This document shows positions 43,576-52,236 of a DNA stretch of 64,000 nucleotides, one piece after another (within the stretch, counting starts at the first letter, position 1; every line of letters begins with the position of its first letter). A model generated the notes under the pieces. It was not told where the DNA came from. It ran no database searches and worked only from the letters and a program-made list of their open reading frames with translations. The position numbers and the translations under genes were made by a program. Source of the stretch: Actinoplanes teichomyceticus ATCC 31121 (GTDB taxonomy: Bacteria > Actinomycetota > Actinomycetes > Mycobacteriales > Micromonosporaceae); assembly GCF_003711105.1 (NCBI RefSeq), contig NZ_CP023865.1, forward strand, positions 3,807,001-3,871,000. The letters run 5' to 3'.

Positions 43576-44172
43576 TCACCGTTGCGGGGAATCGAGGACA
43601 TACCATGGTTTCGGGAAATACGCCCAATGGCCGTTGACATACGCCAAGCCGTTGAAGGTCGTCCCGTAGTCGTCGCCGGGAGCCACCATCTCAGCGGAGT
43701 AGATGGTGAATCCGGGCCGGAGAAAATCTTTGATCTTCCGGTACCCGCCCGGGAAGTTGTTGCGTGCCGCCGGTTTCCAGGCCCGCAACTCCTCGGTGGT
43801 GGCGCCCCAGACGCGTACCTCCGTCCGGTCGGGCTCCACCCACGGCTGTGCGGTCGCCGGCATCGAGGCCCAGAACCGGGCCTCGTAGAAGCTCTGCGCC
43901 CGCGCGGCGAAGTCCGGCTCGAACAGCGCCTGGTAGTCGGACGCCGTCGGCCGCAGGGAGGCGATCAGATCGGGGTCCCCGTGCAGGCCCAGTCGTTCCA
44001 GCAGCGCCCGGGCCCCCTGCGGGGTGGGCGGATAGGCGGCCTGCGGCGCGGGGCTCGGCTGCGGGGCGGGCGGAAGAGCGTCCGATCCCGAACAGCCGCC
44101 GATAGCCGGCAGCAGCAGCACCGCGGCGGCCAGCCACAGCATTCTCCGCATCGGCCGGCGACCGTATGGCAT
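43576..44172 (-). CDS. Lipoprotein at the head of the Trypco1 operon
   Basis: A 198-residue exported lipoprotein: a basic start, hydrophobic core LWLAAAVLLLPA and lipobox IGGC with the modified Cys near residue 27, then a Pro/Ala-rich linker. The globular part has several Trp and Tyr (FYEARFWASMPA, VNGHWAYFPKPWYV) but no recognised catalytic motif. The stop is only 11 bases before the Trypco1 start, so it belongs to the operon. It might expose a sensor on the outer face while the WD40 protein spans the membrane; this is inference. Confidence 0.75.
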   Translation of the reverse strand: MPYGRRPMRRMLWLAAAVLLLPAIGGCSGSDALPPAPQPSPAPQAAYPPTPQGARALLERLGLHGDPDLIASLRPTASDYQALFEPDFAARAQSFYEARFWASMPATAQPWVEPDRTEVRVWGATTEELRAWKPAARNNFPGGYRKIKDFLRPGFTIYSAEMVAPGDDYGTTFNGLAYVNGHWAYFPKPWYVLDSPQR

Positions 44173-44720
44173 GGCGCCCTCCCGTATCGATGTGAGGCGC
44201 CATTGTGGCACGATGAAAAGATCGAATTGTCGCTCGATACGGTCGTTTCATGTCGGCATCCGGACAGTGTGCATAGGACAGCGGCACATTCGTGCGAATC
44301 CGGCGACACGATCCCGGCCCGGCCCGGCCCGGTTGATCGGTGTGGGCAATTCCGCGACACCGGAACGCGCGCCGGCTTCGAGCGCGGGTCACGGGTTCCG
44401 GCGCAACGTCGCCACGTGCGTCACCGGCTGGTGCACGACCTACTCGATCGAGGCGCCGGCACATCGCCCGGCATCCGGGCCGGGGGCGGCACACCGTCCA
44501 GCGCTGTGCCCGTGCCCCCACCCGGCACGAGATGATGGCCGGACAGAAACGCGTCCGAGCAGTCTCGACCTGTTCACCATGAGGGCGCCTGCGCCGCGCA
44601 CGTCGGCGGCCGGGACGCCGCCCTTGCGGCAGAGCATCGGGTGTCGATGTAGGCGGTGGACACCCGGCAGGCACGGGCGGTACTGGTGGTCTGCGGCTTT
44701 CCGCACCTCGGGGAGATTCG
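44173..44720. other. Upstream region of the lipoprotein-Trypco1-trypsin operon, no gene seen
   Basis: This 548-base gap is less GC-rich near 44200-44300. Open frames on both strands have poor codon structure, no ribosome sites and no family resemblance. It should carry the operon promoter, but I cannot place a confident -10/-35 pair. Confidence 0.4.
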
Positions 44721-45149
44721 CTATGGGCTGCGCAGGACCACCACGCGCACCGAGTACGACGGGCTGTCGGCTGGCTCGACGTCGTACCTCACCTGGGTGA
44801 TCTGCCGATCGTCGAGATAGAGCGCGACCTCCTGAAGCGGCCCGAGGTGTGAGAGATCAAGATTGACGGGGTTGCTCTTGTCCTGCAGGACGTCGCCGAT
44901 GCCGCCGAGATAGTTGGTCGCGTCGCCGGCAGGGCGACCGAGCGGCGCTCGAACGGTTACGTCAAGGCCGACGACGCGATCGGTCACCGTCCAGGCCACC
45001 GCCTGCGAGGCAATCGCTGCTGCCTCCAACAGCGTTCGAACTCGATCATGCTGCTGGTGGTTAGCCGATAGCAACGACAACGCCTCGTTCTTGATCGGCG
45101 GCCATCCCGGCACGTCAAATGCGATCTCCACGACATCGTTCACACTCAT
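44721..45149 (-). CDS. Hypothetical protein, 142 aa
   Basis: A 142-residue soluble protein (start MSVNDVVEIAFDVPGWPPIKNEALSLL). Alternating strands and helices suggest a compact fold; VVGLDVTVRAPLGRPAGDATNYLGGIGDVLQDK is the most distinctive stretch, and the end SYSVRVVVLRS looks like an edge strand. Its base composition is less GC-biased than that of its neighbours, hinting at transfer. Only a weak ribosome site (GAGCTG) is present. Not recognised; stands alone next to the conflict operon. Confidence 0.6.
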   Translation of the reverse strand: MSVNDVVEIAFDVPGWPPIKNEALSLLSANHQQHDRVRTLLEAAAIASQAVAWTVTDRVVGLDVTVRAPLGRPAGDATNYLGGIGDVLQDKSNPVNLDLSHLGPLQEVALYLDDRQITQVRYDVEPADSPSYSVRVVVLRSP

Positions 45150-45430
45150 CAGCTCAGTGTCGATCGATGAGTGTCATGACGCGAGGACCTGCCGCAGACG
45201 ACGTGCGCCTCACCGCGGGCAACGTCACCGTGCGGGAGCGGCGCACTGACCGGCGACAGGCGCATCCCGTCCGCCGGTGCGCGGTGCCCAGACTCGCGAA
45301 GATCGAGGTCGGCGAGATCCTGCCGGTGCCGAAACTCAGCGACATCCGGTGCCGTGACTCGGTTCCGCCGCGAATCTCGTGAGGGGCCTTCGTCGTCTTC
45401 CCACGGTGAGGCCGGTGGCGTGGCTTGCTT

Positions 45431-45832
45431 CTATGCCAGGTGGATGAGCCCGGCATGCGTCGTCCGGAAGCCGCATTTGTCGAGGTAGAAGTGCTGCAGG
45501 TGGGCTTCGAAGTCGACGTGCAGCCATTCGCATCCAGCGGCGCGGACCTCGTCGGCTGCGGCGTGGACGAGACGGGTGCCGACGCCGTGGTGCTGGTGGT
45601 CGGGGTCCACCACGGTGTCGAGGAGGAATGCGTGGCTGCCGCCGTCCCAGCAGACCTGAACGAACCCTATGAGTTCACGAGCGTCGAAGGCGCCGATCCA
45701 GGTGAGCGCGTGTCTCTCCAGCCGCTGAGCCCACGACCGGACCTCGGCGGGGTCGCCGCCGAACGCTCGGGCATGCAGCGCGCTGAGTTGCAGGTCATCG
45801 ACTGGAAAGCGGGGCACAAGCCGGATCATCAC
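45431..45832 (-). CDS. GNAT family N-acetyltransferase
   Basis: A 133-residue GNAT. The acetyl-CoA loop (motif A) is VDPDHQHHGVGTRLV and motif B is LHVDFEAHLQHFYLDKCGF. The N-terminal strand pair is short. The acceptor is unknown. About 280 bases on either side contain no supported gene: 45150-45430 and 45833-46107 hold only short frames without ribosome sites. Confidence 0.88.
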   Translation of the reverse strand: MMIRLVPRFPVDDLQLSALHARAFGGDPAEVRSWAQRLERHALTWIGAFDARELIGFVQVCWDGGSHAFLLDTVVDPDHQHHGVGTRLVHAAADEVRAAGCEWLHVDFEAHLQHFYLDKCGFRTTHAGLIHLA

Positions 45833-46107
45833 TCGATCACGTTACGTTCATCCCGTGCCGACCCGTGATCAGGCGGTCCGGAGCTGAAGGGCGGGCACGG
45901 CCCAGCGGTGACCGTGGCGAGGTCGGCGTTCAGTCCGGTGGCGAAGCGGCTGATGCCGGGCCGCGGCCTGCTCGGGGTCATCCACGCGGTGAGACGTTCG
46001 CCGTGCAGATGAGTCATCTGCCGGACAACGAGTCATCGTCCGCCGTCCATCACACGCTTTGCGCCGGAGCCCGGAACCCACGAAGAAGATCAGCGTACGG
46101 TGTCGCG

Positions 46108-46626
46108 ATGCGGACGTATCATGGTCAGGCCCTGCCGTACTACGGGCGGTTGATCGTCGCCGATCCGGCGGTGTCCGGCTCCGAGGAGGGGGACCTGGGC
46201 CGGTGCGTGGCCGACTCGGAGCAGGCGATCATCGGCGGCAGCCGCTGGCGGGTGGCCGTCAAGGCCGGTCAGGACACCGTGGCGATCGCGATCAACCTGG
46301 AGCTGTGGGACACCGCTCCGGACACCGAGGTCGACGGTGACTGGCAGAGGTGCCGGGAGCTGACCGTGCAGTTCCCGGACGGGCGGCTCGGCGTGGAGAA
46401 CATCTCCGCCGGGCCGATTCCGCTCTCACCCGGCGACGTCGAGGGGGTGACACTGCCGGGCGGCGCGGGCGCGTACCACGTGACGGCATGGCATCGCGGA
46501 CGCGACCGGGCTGCCGCGGCCGTCCAGCAGCTGGGGGACGCCGACGAGGCGGAGAAGGACATCGAGTCCGAGTACGCCCGGCTGGCGGGCCTGGAGGAGT
46601 ATCTCCTCCGGATCTGGCCCGCCTGA
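46108..46626 (+). CDS. Hypothetical actinobacterial protein, 172 aa
   Basis: A 172-residue soluble protein. The start MRTYHGQALPYYGRLIVADP leads into strand-rich sequence (RWRVAVKAGQDTVAIAINLELW, TVQFPDGRLGVENIS), and the end DAEKDIESEYARLAGLEEYLLRIWP is a long charged helix. No enzyme motif. The ATG at 46108 is the most natural start although no good ribosome site is visible. Codon pattern is convincing. Function unknown. Confidence 0.65.
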   Translation: MRTYHGQALPYYGRLIVADPAVSGSEEGDLGRCVADSEQAIIGGSRWRVAVKAGQDTVAIAINLELWDTAPDTEVDGDWQRCRELTVQFPDGRLGVENISAGPIPLSPGDVEGVTLPGGAGAYHVTAWHRGRDRAAAAVQQLGDADEAEKDIESEYARLAGLEEYLLRIWPA

Positions 46627-46786
46627 GCAGGATCCCGGTCCCGGCGGCTGCGCACGGCCGTGGACCGTGCCCACCGAAAGGGCCTGCGCGAACGCTCGGT
46701 GCTCGACGGCTGTGCGCAGGGCCGACCGCCCCGCGCGGTTGCGCACCCCGCGGCGCTGCCGGCCTGGCGCCCACGAACGCCGCTGC

Positions 46787-47209
46787 TCAGCCCGCGGGAG
46801 CCGACAGCTCCAGCGCGATGCCGTCGGGGTCGCGGAATTCCAGGATGAACCCGTGGCCGATGTCCTTCACGTCGCCGTGGGCGACGCCGTGGGCCTGCAG
46901 TGTCCGGCAGGCCGCGTCGAGCTCGGCCCGGGTCGCCACCGCGAAACTCAGATGATCGAGACCAACCCGGTCCTCGTCGAAGCGATCGTCGTGCGGTGCC
47001 ACCGGCCGCAGACCCAGCAGGGCGTTCCCGACCCGGTAGATCACACCGCCGAAGAGGAATCCCAGGGCCTGACGGGTCGCCGCGTCGGCGTCAGGCGGTA
47101 GCTGCAGCACGGGCGTGAACCCCAGCACCTGCTCGTAGAAGGCCCGTGACCGGGCGATGTCGGTGACGGTGAGCCGGACATGCGCCACGCCGAGTACCGG
47201 GATCGTCAT
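46787..47209 (-). CDS. VOC (glyoxalase/bleomycin-resistance-like) protein
   Basis: A 140-residue vicinal-oxygen-chelate protein with two beta-alpha-beta-beta-beta halves: VLGVAHVRLTVTDIARSRAFYEQVLGF and GLDHLSFAVATRAELDAACRTL, ending IALELSAPAG. Candidate metal ligands are His10, the His in GLDHLSF and the Glu in ILEFRDPDG. Could be a glyoxalase-type isomerase, dioxygenase or drug-binding protein. An ATG two codons earlier is an alternative start. Confidence 0.9.
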   Translation of the reverse strand: MTIPVLGVAHVRLTVTDIARSRAFYEQVLGFTPVLQLPPDADAATRQALGFLFGGVIYRVGNALLGLRPVAPHDDRFDEDRVGLDHLSFAVATRAELDAACRTLQAHGVAHGDVKDIGHGFILEFRDPDGIALELSAPAG

Positions 47210-47373
47210 GACCATCCATCCTAGACAGGCCGCTGAGCCCGCGTCCGGCAGCGTGCCCACCCCGCCGACGCAGATCGAGAACCGCCCGGGCGGTGAGCGT
47301 GCCCGGGCGGTCACGTTACTGCGGTGCCCGGTGAGCCGCCGTGGGCGAGGAGGCGGCGACACCACGCCCACGG

Positions 47374-48282
47374 CTACCTCGAGGTGGTCCTGGCCAGGGC
47401 GTCGTTGATGCAACGGAAGAGCGCCCGCACCGCGGGGGACCGGTCGGTGTGCCTGGTGGTGGCGTAGATCTGCCGGATCAGGCCGGTGGGTCTGCGGATC
47501 GCCAGGTAGGTCACGCCGCGCTGTGGGACGGCAGCGAGCCGGGGCACCAGTGCCACCCCGAAGCCGGCGCCGACCATCGACAGGACCATCGGATAGCTGT
47601 GCACCCGGATGTCGACGCTCGGGTCGAATCCGGCTGCCCGGCAGGCCATCTCGGTGGCGGCCTGGAAGCCGGTGCTGGTGAGCGCGGCGATCCACGGGCT
47701 GGTGGCGAAGTCGGCGAGGTCTGCGGGGCCGGGGTCGGCAGGCGACAGATTCCGGGGTACGGCCAGCATCATCGGTTCCCGGTAGAGCGGCCGCTGGTGG
47801 AGTCCGCGCAGGTCGGGACGGGACAGGGGAATGTATTCGTGGGTGACCGCCAGGTCGACGGTCCCCGCCCGTACCTCGGGCAGTGCCTCGGCCGACTCCA
47901 GCTCGGTGAACCGCAGCTCGATCTCCGGGTGCCGGCGCCGGAAGGCGGTCAGCGCGGGAACGACGAAGCTGGTCCCGGCGGTGGCGAACGCCGCCACCCG
48001 GATCGTCCCGCCGCGCAGGCCGGCCACGTCGCGGACGGCGCGTTCGGCCTCGTCGAGCGAGGTGAGCAGCCGCCCGGCGTGGTCGGCGAGGACCCGGCCG
48101 GCCTCGGTGAGCCGGACGCTGCGCGCGGACCGTTCGAGCAGTGCGGCGCCGAGGTCGCGTTCCAGGGCGGCGAGTTGCTGGGAGGCGGCCGCAGCCGTGC
48201 ATCCGGCACGTTCGGCGGCGGCGGCGATCGTGCCGGTGGCCGCCACGTCACGCAGCAGGCTGAGTCGGCGAGGGTCGAGCAT
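47374..48282 (-). CDS. LysR family transcriptional regulator
   Basis: A 302-residue LTTR. The HTH covers residues 1-60 (LRDVAATGTIAAAAERAGCTAAAASQQLAALE in part) and the effector domain follows. The ATG at 48282 is preferred over a GTG two codons upstream. It is divergent from a LysE-type exporter gene with a 70-base gap containing an 11-base direct repeat, the layout of the ArgP/LysG-LysE pairs, so it probably controls the exporter in response to the exported amino acid or analogue. Confidence 0.9.
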   Translation of the reverse strand: MLDPRRLSLLRDVAATGTIAAAAERAGCTAAAASQQLAALERDLGAALLERSARSVRLTEAGRVLADHAGRLLTSLDEAERAVRDVAGLRGGTIRVAAFATAGTSFVVPALTAFRRRHPEIELRFTELESAEALPEVRAGTVDLAVTHEYIPLSRPDLRGLHQRPLYREPMMLAVPRNLSPADPGPADLADFATSPWIAALTSTGFQAATEMACRAAGFDPSVDIRVHSYPMVLSMVGAGFGVALVPRLAAVPQRGVTYLAIRRPTGLIRQIYATTRHTDRSPAVRALFRCINDALARTTSR

Positions 48283-48290
48283 CAGCACAG

Positions 48291-48333
48291 CTTATGCTCG
48301 GCCCTCGCTGCCGGGTATGGATCTTATGCTCGG
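48291..48333. promoter_or_regulatory. Direct repeats between LysR and LysE genes
   Basis: CTTATGCTCGG occurs exactly at 48291-48301 and 48323-48333, 32 bases apart (about three helical turns). The spacing and position fit binding of a dimer of dimers of the LysR regulator. Confidence 0.55.
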
Positions 48334-48352
48334 TGAACGGCACGCTCGGGCC

Positions 48353-48979
48353 ATGCCGCTGGATCCGCACCTACTCGCCGCGTTCACCGTCGCCACGATC
48401 ATCGCCATGATCGCGCCGGGCCCGGACATGCTGTTCGTGCTCGGTTGCGGGATGCGCGGTGGCGCGCGGGCCGGACTGCTGGCCACCGCGGGGCTGGCCA
48501 CGGGTGAGGCGGTCCACGTCCTGCTGGCGGCGGGCGGTCTGACCGCCCTGTTCACCGCGGTGCCGCAGGCCTTCGTGGTGCTGCGTATCGTCGGTGCGGG
48601 GTATCTGGCATATCTCGGGATCCGGATGATCCGGCAGCGCGGTGATCTGGTTTCCGGTACGGATACCGTCGAGGTGTCGGGACGTCGCGTCTACCTCAGT
48701 GGTCTGCTGACCAACCTGTCCAATCCCAAGATGATCGCTTTCTCGATGGCTTTCCTGCCGCAGTTCGTCGATCCGGCGCTCGGCGGCGTCTGGGTACAGT
48801 TCGCGGTTCTGGGGCTGATCTTCATCGTGCTGGAGTTCATGGTGGACGGCACGGTCGGGGTGTTCGCCGGCCGGATCGGGACGTGGCTGCGGCATCGCCG
48901 CGCGCTGAGCCGCCGCATCGACACGGCCACCGGAGGCATTCTCATCATCCTCGGCCTCCGGTTGGCCGCCGAACGGTAG
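48353..48979 (+). CDS. LysE/RhtB family amino-acid exporter
   Basis: A 208-residue membrane protein with six predicted helices. The family motif IIAMIAPGPDMLFVLGCGMRGGARAGLLA is at residues 14-42, and LSNPKMIAFSMAFLPQFVDP marks the middle helix. LysE/RhtB proteins export amino acids or related small molecules by proton exchange. The ATG at 48353 starts the family N-terminus. Controlled most likely by the divergent LysR gene. Confidence 0.93.
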   Translation: MPLDPHLLAAFTVATIIAMIAPGPDMLFVLGCGMRGGARAGLLATAGLATGEAVHVLLAAGGLTALFTAVPQAFVVLRIVGAGYLAYLGIRMIRQRGDLVSGTDTVEVSGRRVYLSGLLTNLSNPKMIAFSMAFLPQFVDPALGGVWVQFAVLGLIFIVLEFMVDGTVGVFAGRIGTWLRHRRALSRRIDTATGGILIILGLRLAAER

Positions 48980-49084
48980 CGCAGGACGGGCGCAAGCACG
49001 TCCAGGGTCGTTCTCCCATGCCGCCGGCGGGCCCGACCCCGCCGGCGCCGTGATCCCCCCGGTGCCCGCCGGTCGCCGTCGCGG

Positions 49085-50070
49085 TCAGGGCCGCCAGGTG
49101 CCGAGCGCCCGGGCGAGCGTGTCGTTCTGTTCGCGCGTGATGCCGCGGGCCAGCCTGATTCCGCACCGGGGACTGCGGTCGGCGTCGCACACCAGGATCC
49201 CGTCGAACACCTCGTCGCCGCCCTCCACCGTCTCCGGCGCCGGCATGACCCATCGGGCCGCCCCGAACATCGGTCGATCCAGCATCTGCCCTGCCAGACG
49301 CCGCGCTTCGACGGGCGGGACGGCCGCCCACAGCAGGGCGTCGGCGACCACGTCGACGGCGTCGGCCGGGGTATCCTGATCGCCCAGAGCCGGCAGCAGG
49401 AGCAGCAGCCGGGCGTGCGGATTGCGCACCCCGGGCGCCCCCGGGTCAGGGGTGCGGGCGATGTGGACGAGCTCCCGCCACGCCAGCCCGGGGCCGGCGC
49501 CGTGGCCGTCCAGCGTGGCCAGGTACCCATGACGCCCCCACCCGGCGTGGGCCAGGAAGTAGTCGACGCTGGGATCCTCGGGATATTGGCATACACCACG
49601 ATCGCGGTGTGACCGTCGGCGAACGGTACCCGGAAGACGGGCCAGGCCTCCTCGTTCCACAGCGCCTCGGCCGCCGCGTCGGCATCGCCGCCGTCCACGC
49701 CGAACCGCTCGGGCGATGGCGCGCCGTGCGCGTCGTCCGACTCGCACATCCCCGTCAGGTGAGCCGCCCAGAAACCGGGCAGGGCGATCAGTTCTTCGCC
49801 CGCCACAACCGGGTCCTCGTCGTATCCGTCGATCAGCACCCGGCAATGGAACCAGACGCCTGCGCCATCCGGATCCGCAGGTGGGGCGGCGACGAACGGC
49901 TCGGTGGCGCATCCGGGCCGCCGAGCCCGTCCGCACCCGCCCGGCCAGAGGCGGTGTCCACCCGTGTCGCGGTCGCGTGGAGCGCCGGCGGACACCGGCG
50001 TCCCAGCCCCGACGGCTGTCGTGCGGGGTGACGCGCCGGTCGCGGCCGGCGTGGCCGCGACCGTACGCAT
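49085..50070 (-). pseudogene. Frameshifted hypothetical gene (about 320 aa)
   Basis: Two frames together make one protein. The first, from the ATG at 50070, runs through GVWFHCRVLIDGYDEDPVV and HTAIVVYANIP; the second continues with EDPSVDYFLAHAGWGRHGYLATLDG to the stop at 49085. The switch is at about 49578-49583, where adding one base to the GGG run (plus strand) would restore ANIPEDPSVDYF. The C-terminal part resembles a common actinobacterial hypothetical protein. It is 13 bases downstream of an SDR gene on the same strand. It may be a true pseudogene or a sequencing error. Confidence 0.72.
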
Positions 50071-50083
50071 GAGGGCCCGGGCG

Positions 50084-50827
50084 TCAGACCGAGAAACCGC
50101 CGTCGACGTTGATCACCGCTCCGGTGACGTACCGGGCGCCGTCACCGGCGAGGAAGGCCACCGCCGTCGCGATCTCGGCCGGACTGCCGTACCGGCCCAG
50201 CGCGGTGAAGTCGCGGATCGTGGCCGCGGCCGGGCCGTCGGCCGGGTTCATGTCGGTGTCGATCGGGCCGGGGTTGACCAGGTTGACGGTGACCCCGCGC
50301 GGGCCGAGGTCCCGGCTGAGTCCCTTGGTCAGCCCTACCAGCGCGGTCTTGCTCATCGAGTACAGCGAGAACCCCGGGAACACGGTGCGTTCCACCATGT
50401 TGCTCCCGATGGTGATGATCCGTCCGCCGTCGCCCAGGTGCCGGGCCGCGGCCTTCGAGGCGAGGAACGGCGCCCGCACGTTGACCGCGATCATGCGGTC
50501 GAAGTCCTCCCGCCCGAGCTCGTCGACCGGCCCGACGAAGAACACCGCCGCGTTGTTGACCAGGATGTCCAGCCGCCCGAACTCGGCGGCCGCCCGGTCC
50601 ACCACGGTGGTCACCGCCTCCGGGTCGGCGCTGTCCACCCGCACCGCCAGAGCCCGGCGGCCGAAACCCTCGATCTGCTTCACCACGGCCGCGGCCTGGT
50701 CGTCGCGGTGCTGGTAGGTCAGTACCACGTCAGCGCCGTCCTCGGCCAGCCGCGCCGCCACGCCGGCGCCGATGCCGCGGCTCCCGCCGATGACCAATGC
50801 CACCTTGCCGTCAAGATCCGTTGTCAT
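50084..50827 (-). CDS. SDR family oxidoreductase (FabG-like)
   Basis: A 247-residue classical SDR. Cofactor loop GGSRGIGAGVA, then NNAAVFFVG, catalytic Ser in ITIGSNM, Tyr/Lys in YSMSKTA and the closing PGPIDTDMNP and GAVINVDGGFSV. The ATG at 50827 follows a weak ribosome site. Close to the glucose/ribitol dehydrogenase-like group; the substrate is unknown. The frameshifted gene follows it by 13 bases. Confidence 0.93.
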   Translation of the reverse strand: MTTDLDGKVALVIGGSRGIGAGVAARLAEDGADVVLTYQHRDDQAAAVVKQIEGFGRRALAVRVDSADPEAVTTVVDRAAAEFGRLDILVNNAAVFFVGPVDELGREDFDRMIAVNVRAPFLASKAAARHLGDGGRIITIGSNMVERTVFPGFSLYSMSKTALVGLTKGLSRDLGPRGVTVNLVNPGPIDTDMNPADGPAAATIRDFTALGRYGSPAEIATAVAFLAGDGARYVTGAVINVDGGFSV

Positions 50828-51043
50828 GTCATCACCCTGGCCTGTCCGCCGGCGCCGGTCTGGCGGCAATCGGACCTGGCGTTCCACCCGGCATCGTCCC
50901 GGTCGAGCCGGACCGGAACGCCGGGATCGCAGCGTCGGGCGGGCGCCGCCCGGCGGCGGTGATGCGCGTCAGCGGCACGACAATCCTGATCAGCGGTCCG
51001 CGCCTGTCGCGCGCTCGGCCGGCGGTTCGCGGAGCCGGCGGGC

Positions 51044-51505
51044 TCACAGGCGGATGGCGCTGGTGACCACCCGGCGGCCGTCGGCGGTCTCACAGGTCAG
51101 GGTGAACAGGCCGGCCGGTTGCGGGGCGATGCGGAAACAGCCGTCGGCGTCGACCGGGACCACGACGGTCGTCCGGTCCTCGTAGCGCAGGGTCAGCGTG
51201 GCCGGTTCGGGCGGCACGAGCTGGCCGAGCAGGGCGGCCGGTGAGACGCCCAGCTCGATGAGGAGTCCGGGCGCCTCGAAGCTCAACGTCCGCAGCTCGG
51301 CCTCCTCCTCCCGCATACCCGCGAGGGCTGGCGCTGCGGCGGCGGAGTCGTGCACGAGAGCGGCGAGATCGGCGTCGACGGTCCGCCAGGTGTAGACGGC
51401 GCGGGCGGCGTCGAGCACGTCGGGGGGAGTCGGGTCCGGGCTCGCCCCCGCCTCGGTCAGCGCTCGCAGCAGCCGGTCATCATCCTGCATCCAGTCGTTG
51501 CTCAT
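51044..51505 (-). CDS. Small partner protein of the ECF sigma / S8 operon
   Basis: A 153-residue soluble protein. A helical N-terminal part (LLRALTEAGASPDPTPPDVLDAARA) resembles the cytoplasmic region of anti-sigma-like proteins, and the C-terminal part (TLTLRYEDRTTVVVPVDADGCF to the end) looks like a small beta-sandwich. It lies 51 bases downstream of the sigma gene on the same strand and is the last gene of the S8-sigma-partner operon. It lacks a membrane helix and a zinc HxxxCxxC motif, so it is not a standard anti-sigma factor. Its role is unknown, but the position suggests control of the sigma or protease. Confidence 0.65.
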   Translation of the reverse strand: MSNDWMQDDDRLLRALTEAGASPDPTPPDVLDAARAVYTWRTVDADLAALVHDSAAAAPALAGMREEEAELRTLSFEAPGLLIELGVSPAALLGQLVPPEPATLTLRYEDRTTVVVPVDADGCFRIAPQPAGLFTLTCETADGRRVVTSAIRL

Positions 51506-51556
51506 GACGGTGGTCGTCTCCCTTCAAGGCGCGTCGGCCTTGATCGTGGCCTGCGG

Positions 51557-52135
51557 TCAGTCGGCGTCGGTGAGCAGCGCCCGCAGGGCCGGACTGCGGC
51601 GTAACCGTTCCAGGCAGCGGGCCCGGTTCGGCCCGATCGCGCCGCACGGCATGCCGAGCCGTGCGCTGATGTCGGCGTACGGGATGGGCTGCGGCCGCAT
51701 CAGCAGGCCGAGCAGCTGCCTGCAGTGCTCCGGGAGCTCGGCGAACGCGGCCCGCAGGGCGGCATCGCGCTCGTGCCGGAGCAGGTCGCCGTCGACCGCG
51801 TCGCCGCCGGCGCCGTCGTCCGGCGCCCGGTCCAGATGTACGGCCGGATCGTCCGGGCGTTCGCGCTGCTGCGCGCGGTACTGCCGGGTGCACTCCCGGG
51901 TCGCCGTGGTCATCAACCAGCCGGGCAGGGCCTGCGGCTCGCGGAGCCGATCGAGGTTCTCCACCAGCCGCAGCCACACCGTCTGGCTCACGTCGGCGGC
52001 GTCCGCGTCGTTCAGGCGCCAACGGCGGCAGGTCGCGTGGACCAGCGGACCGTACCGCGACACCAGGGTGTTCCACGCTTCGGTGTCGCCGGCCGCCGCG
52101 GCGGCGACGAGCGTGGCGAGATCACCTTCGGGCAT
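51557..52135 (-). CDS. ECF-like RNA polymerase sigma factor
   Basis: A 192-residue sigma-70 family protein with regions 2 and 4 only. Region 2: LVHATCRRWRLNDADAADVSQTVWLRL; region 4: LPEHCRQLLGLLMRPQPIPYADISARLG followed by GAIGPNRARCLERL. GAGGAG sits 6 bases before the ATG. It follows the S8 peptidase gene by about 100 bases and precedes the 153-residue partner. Such sigma genes recur beside CHAT and S8 protease genes in actinomycetes, and probably drive this locus. Confidence 0.92.
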   Translation of the reverse strand: MPEGDLATLVAAAAAGDTEAWNTLVSRYGPLVHATCRRWRLNDADAADVSQTVWLRLVENLDRLREPQALPGWLMTTATRECTRQYRAQQRERPDDPAVHLDRAPDDGAGGDAVDGDLLRHERDAALRAAFAELPEHCRQLLGLLMRPQPIPYADISARLGMPCGAIGPNRARCLERLRRSPALRALLTDAD

Positions 52136-52236
52136 CGTCAACTCCTCATCGGGGCGGTGCGGGCGGGGCAGCGGCCGTGGCCTCCCGCCGGACCGGGACA
52201 ACGTCCTGGTGGCGGCGGAAGGTCCATCGGCGGTGG

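Noticed and set aside
44173..44720. Possible remnant gene upstream of the Trypco1 operon
   Set aside because: Several short frames exist but none shows coding bias or a recognisable domain.
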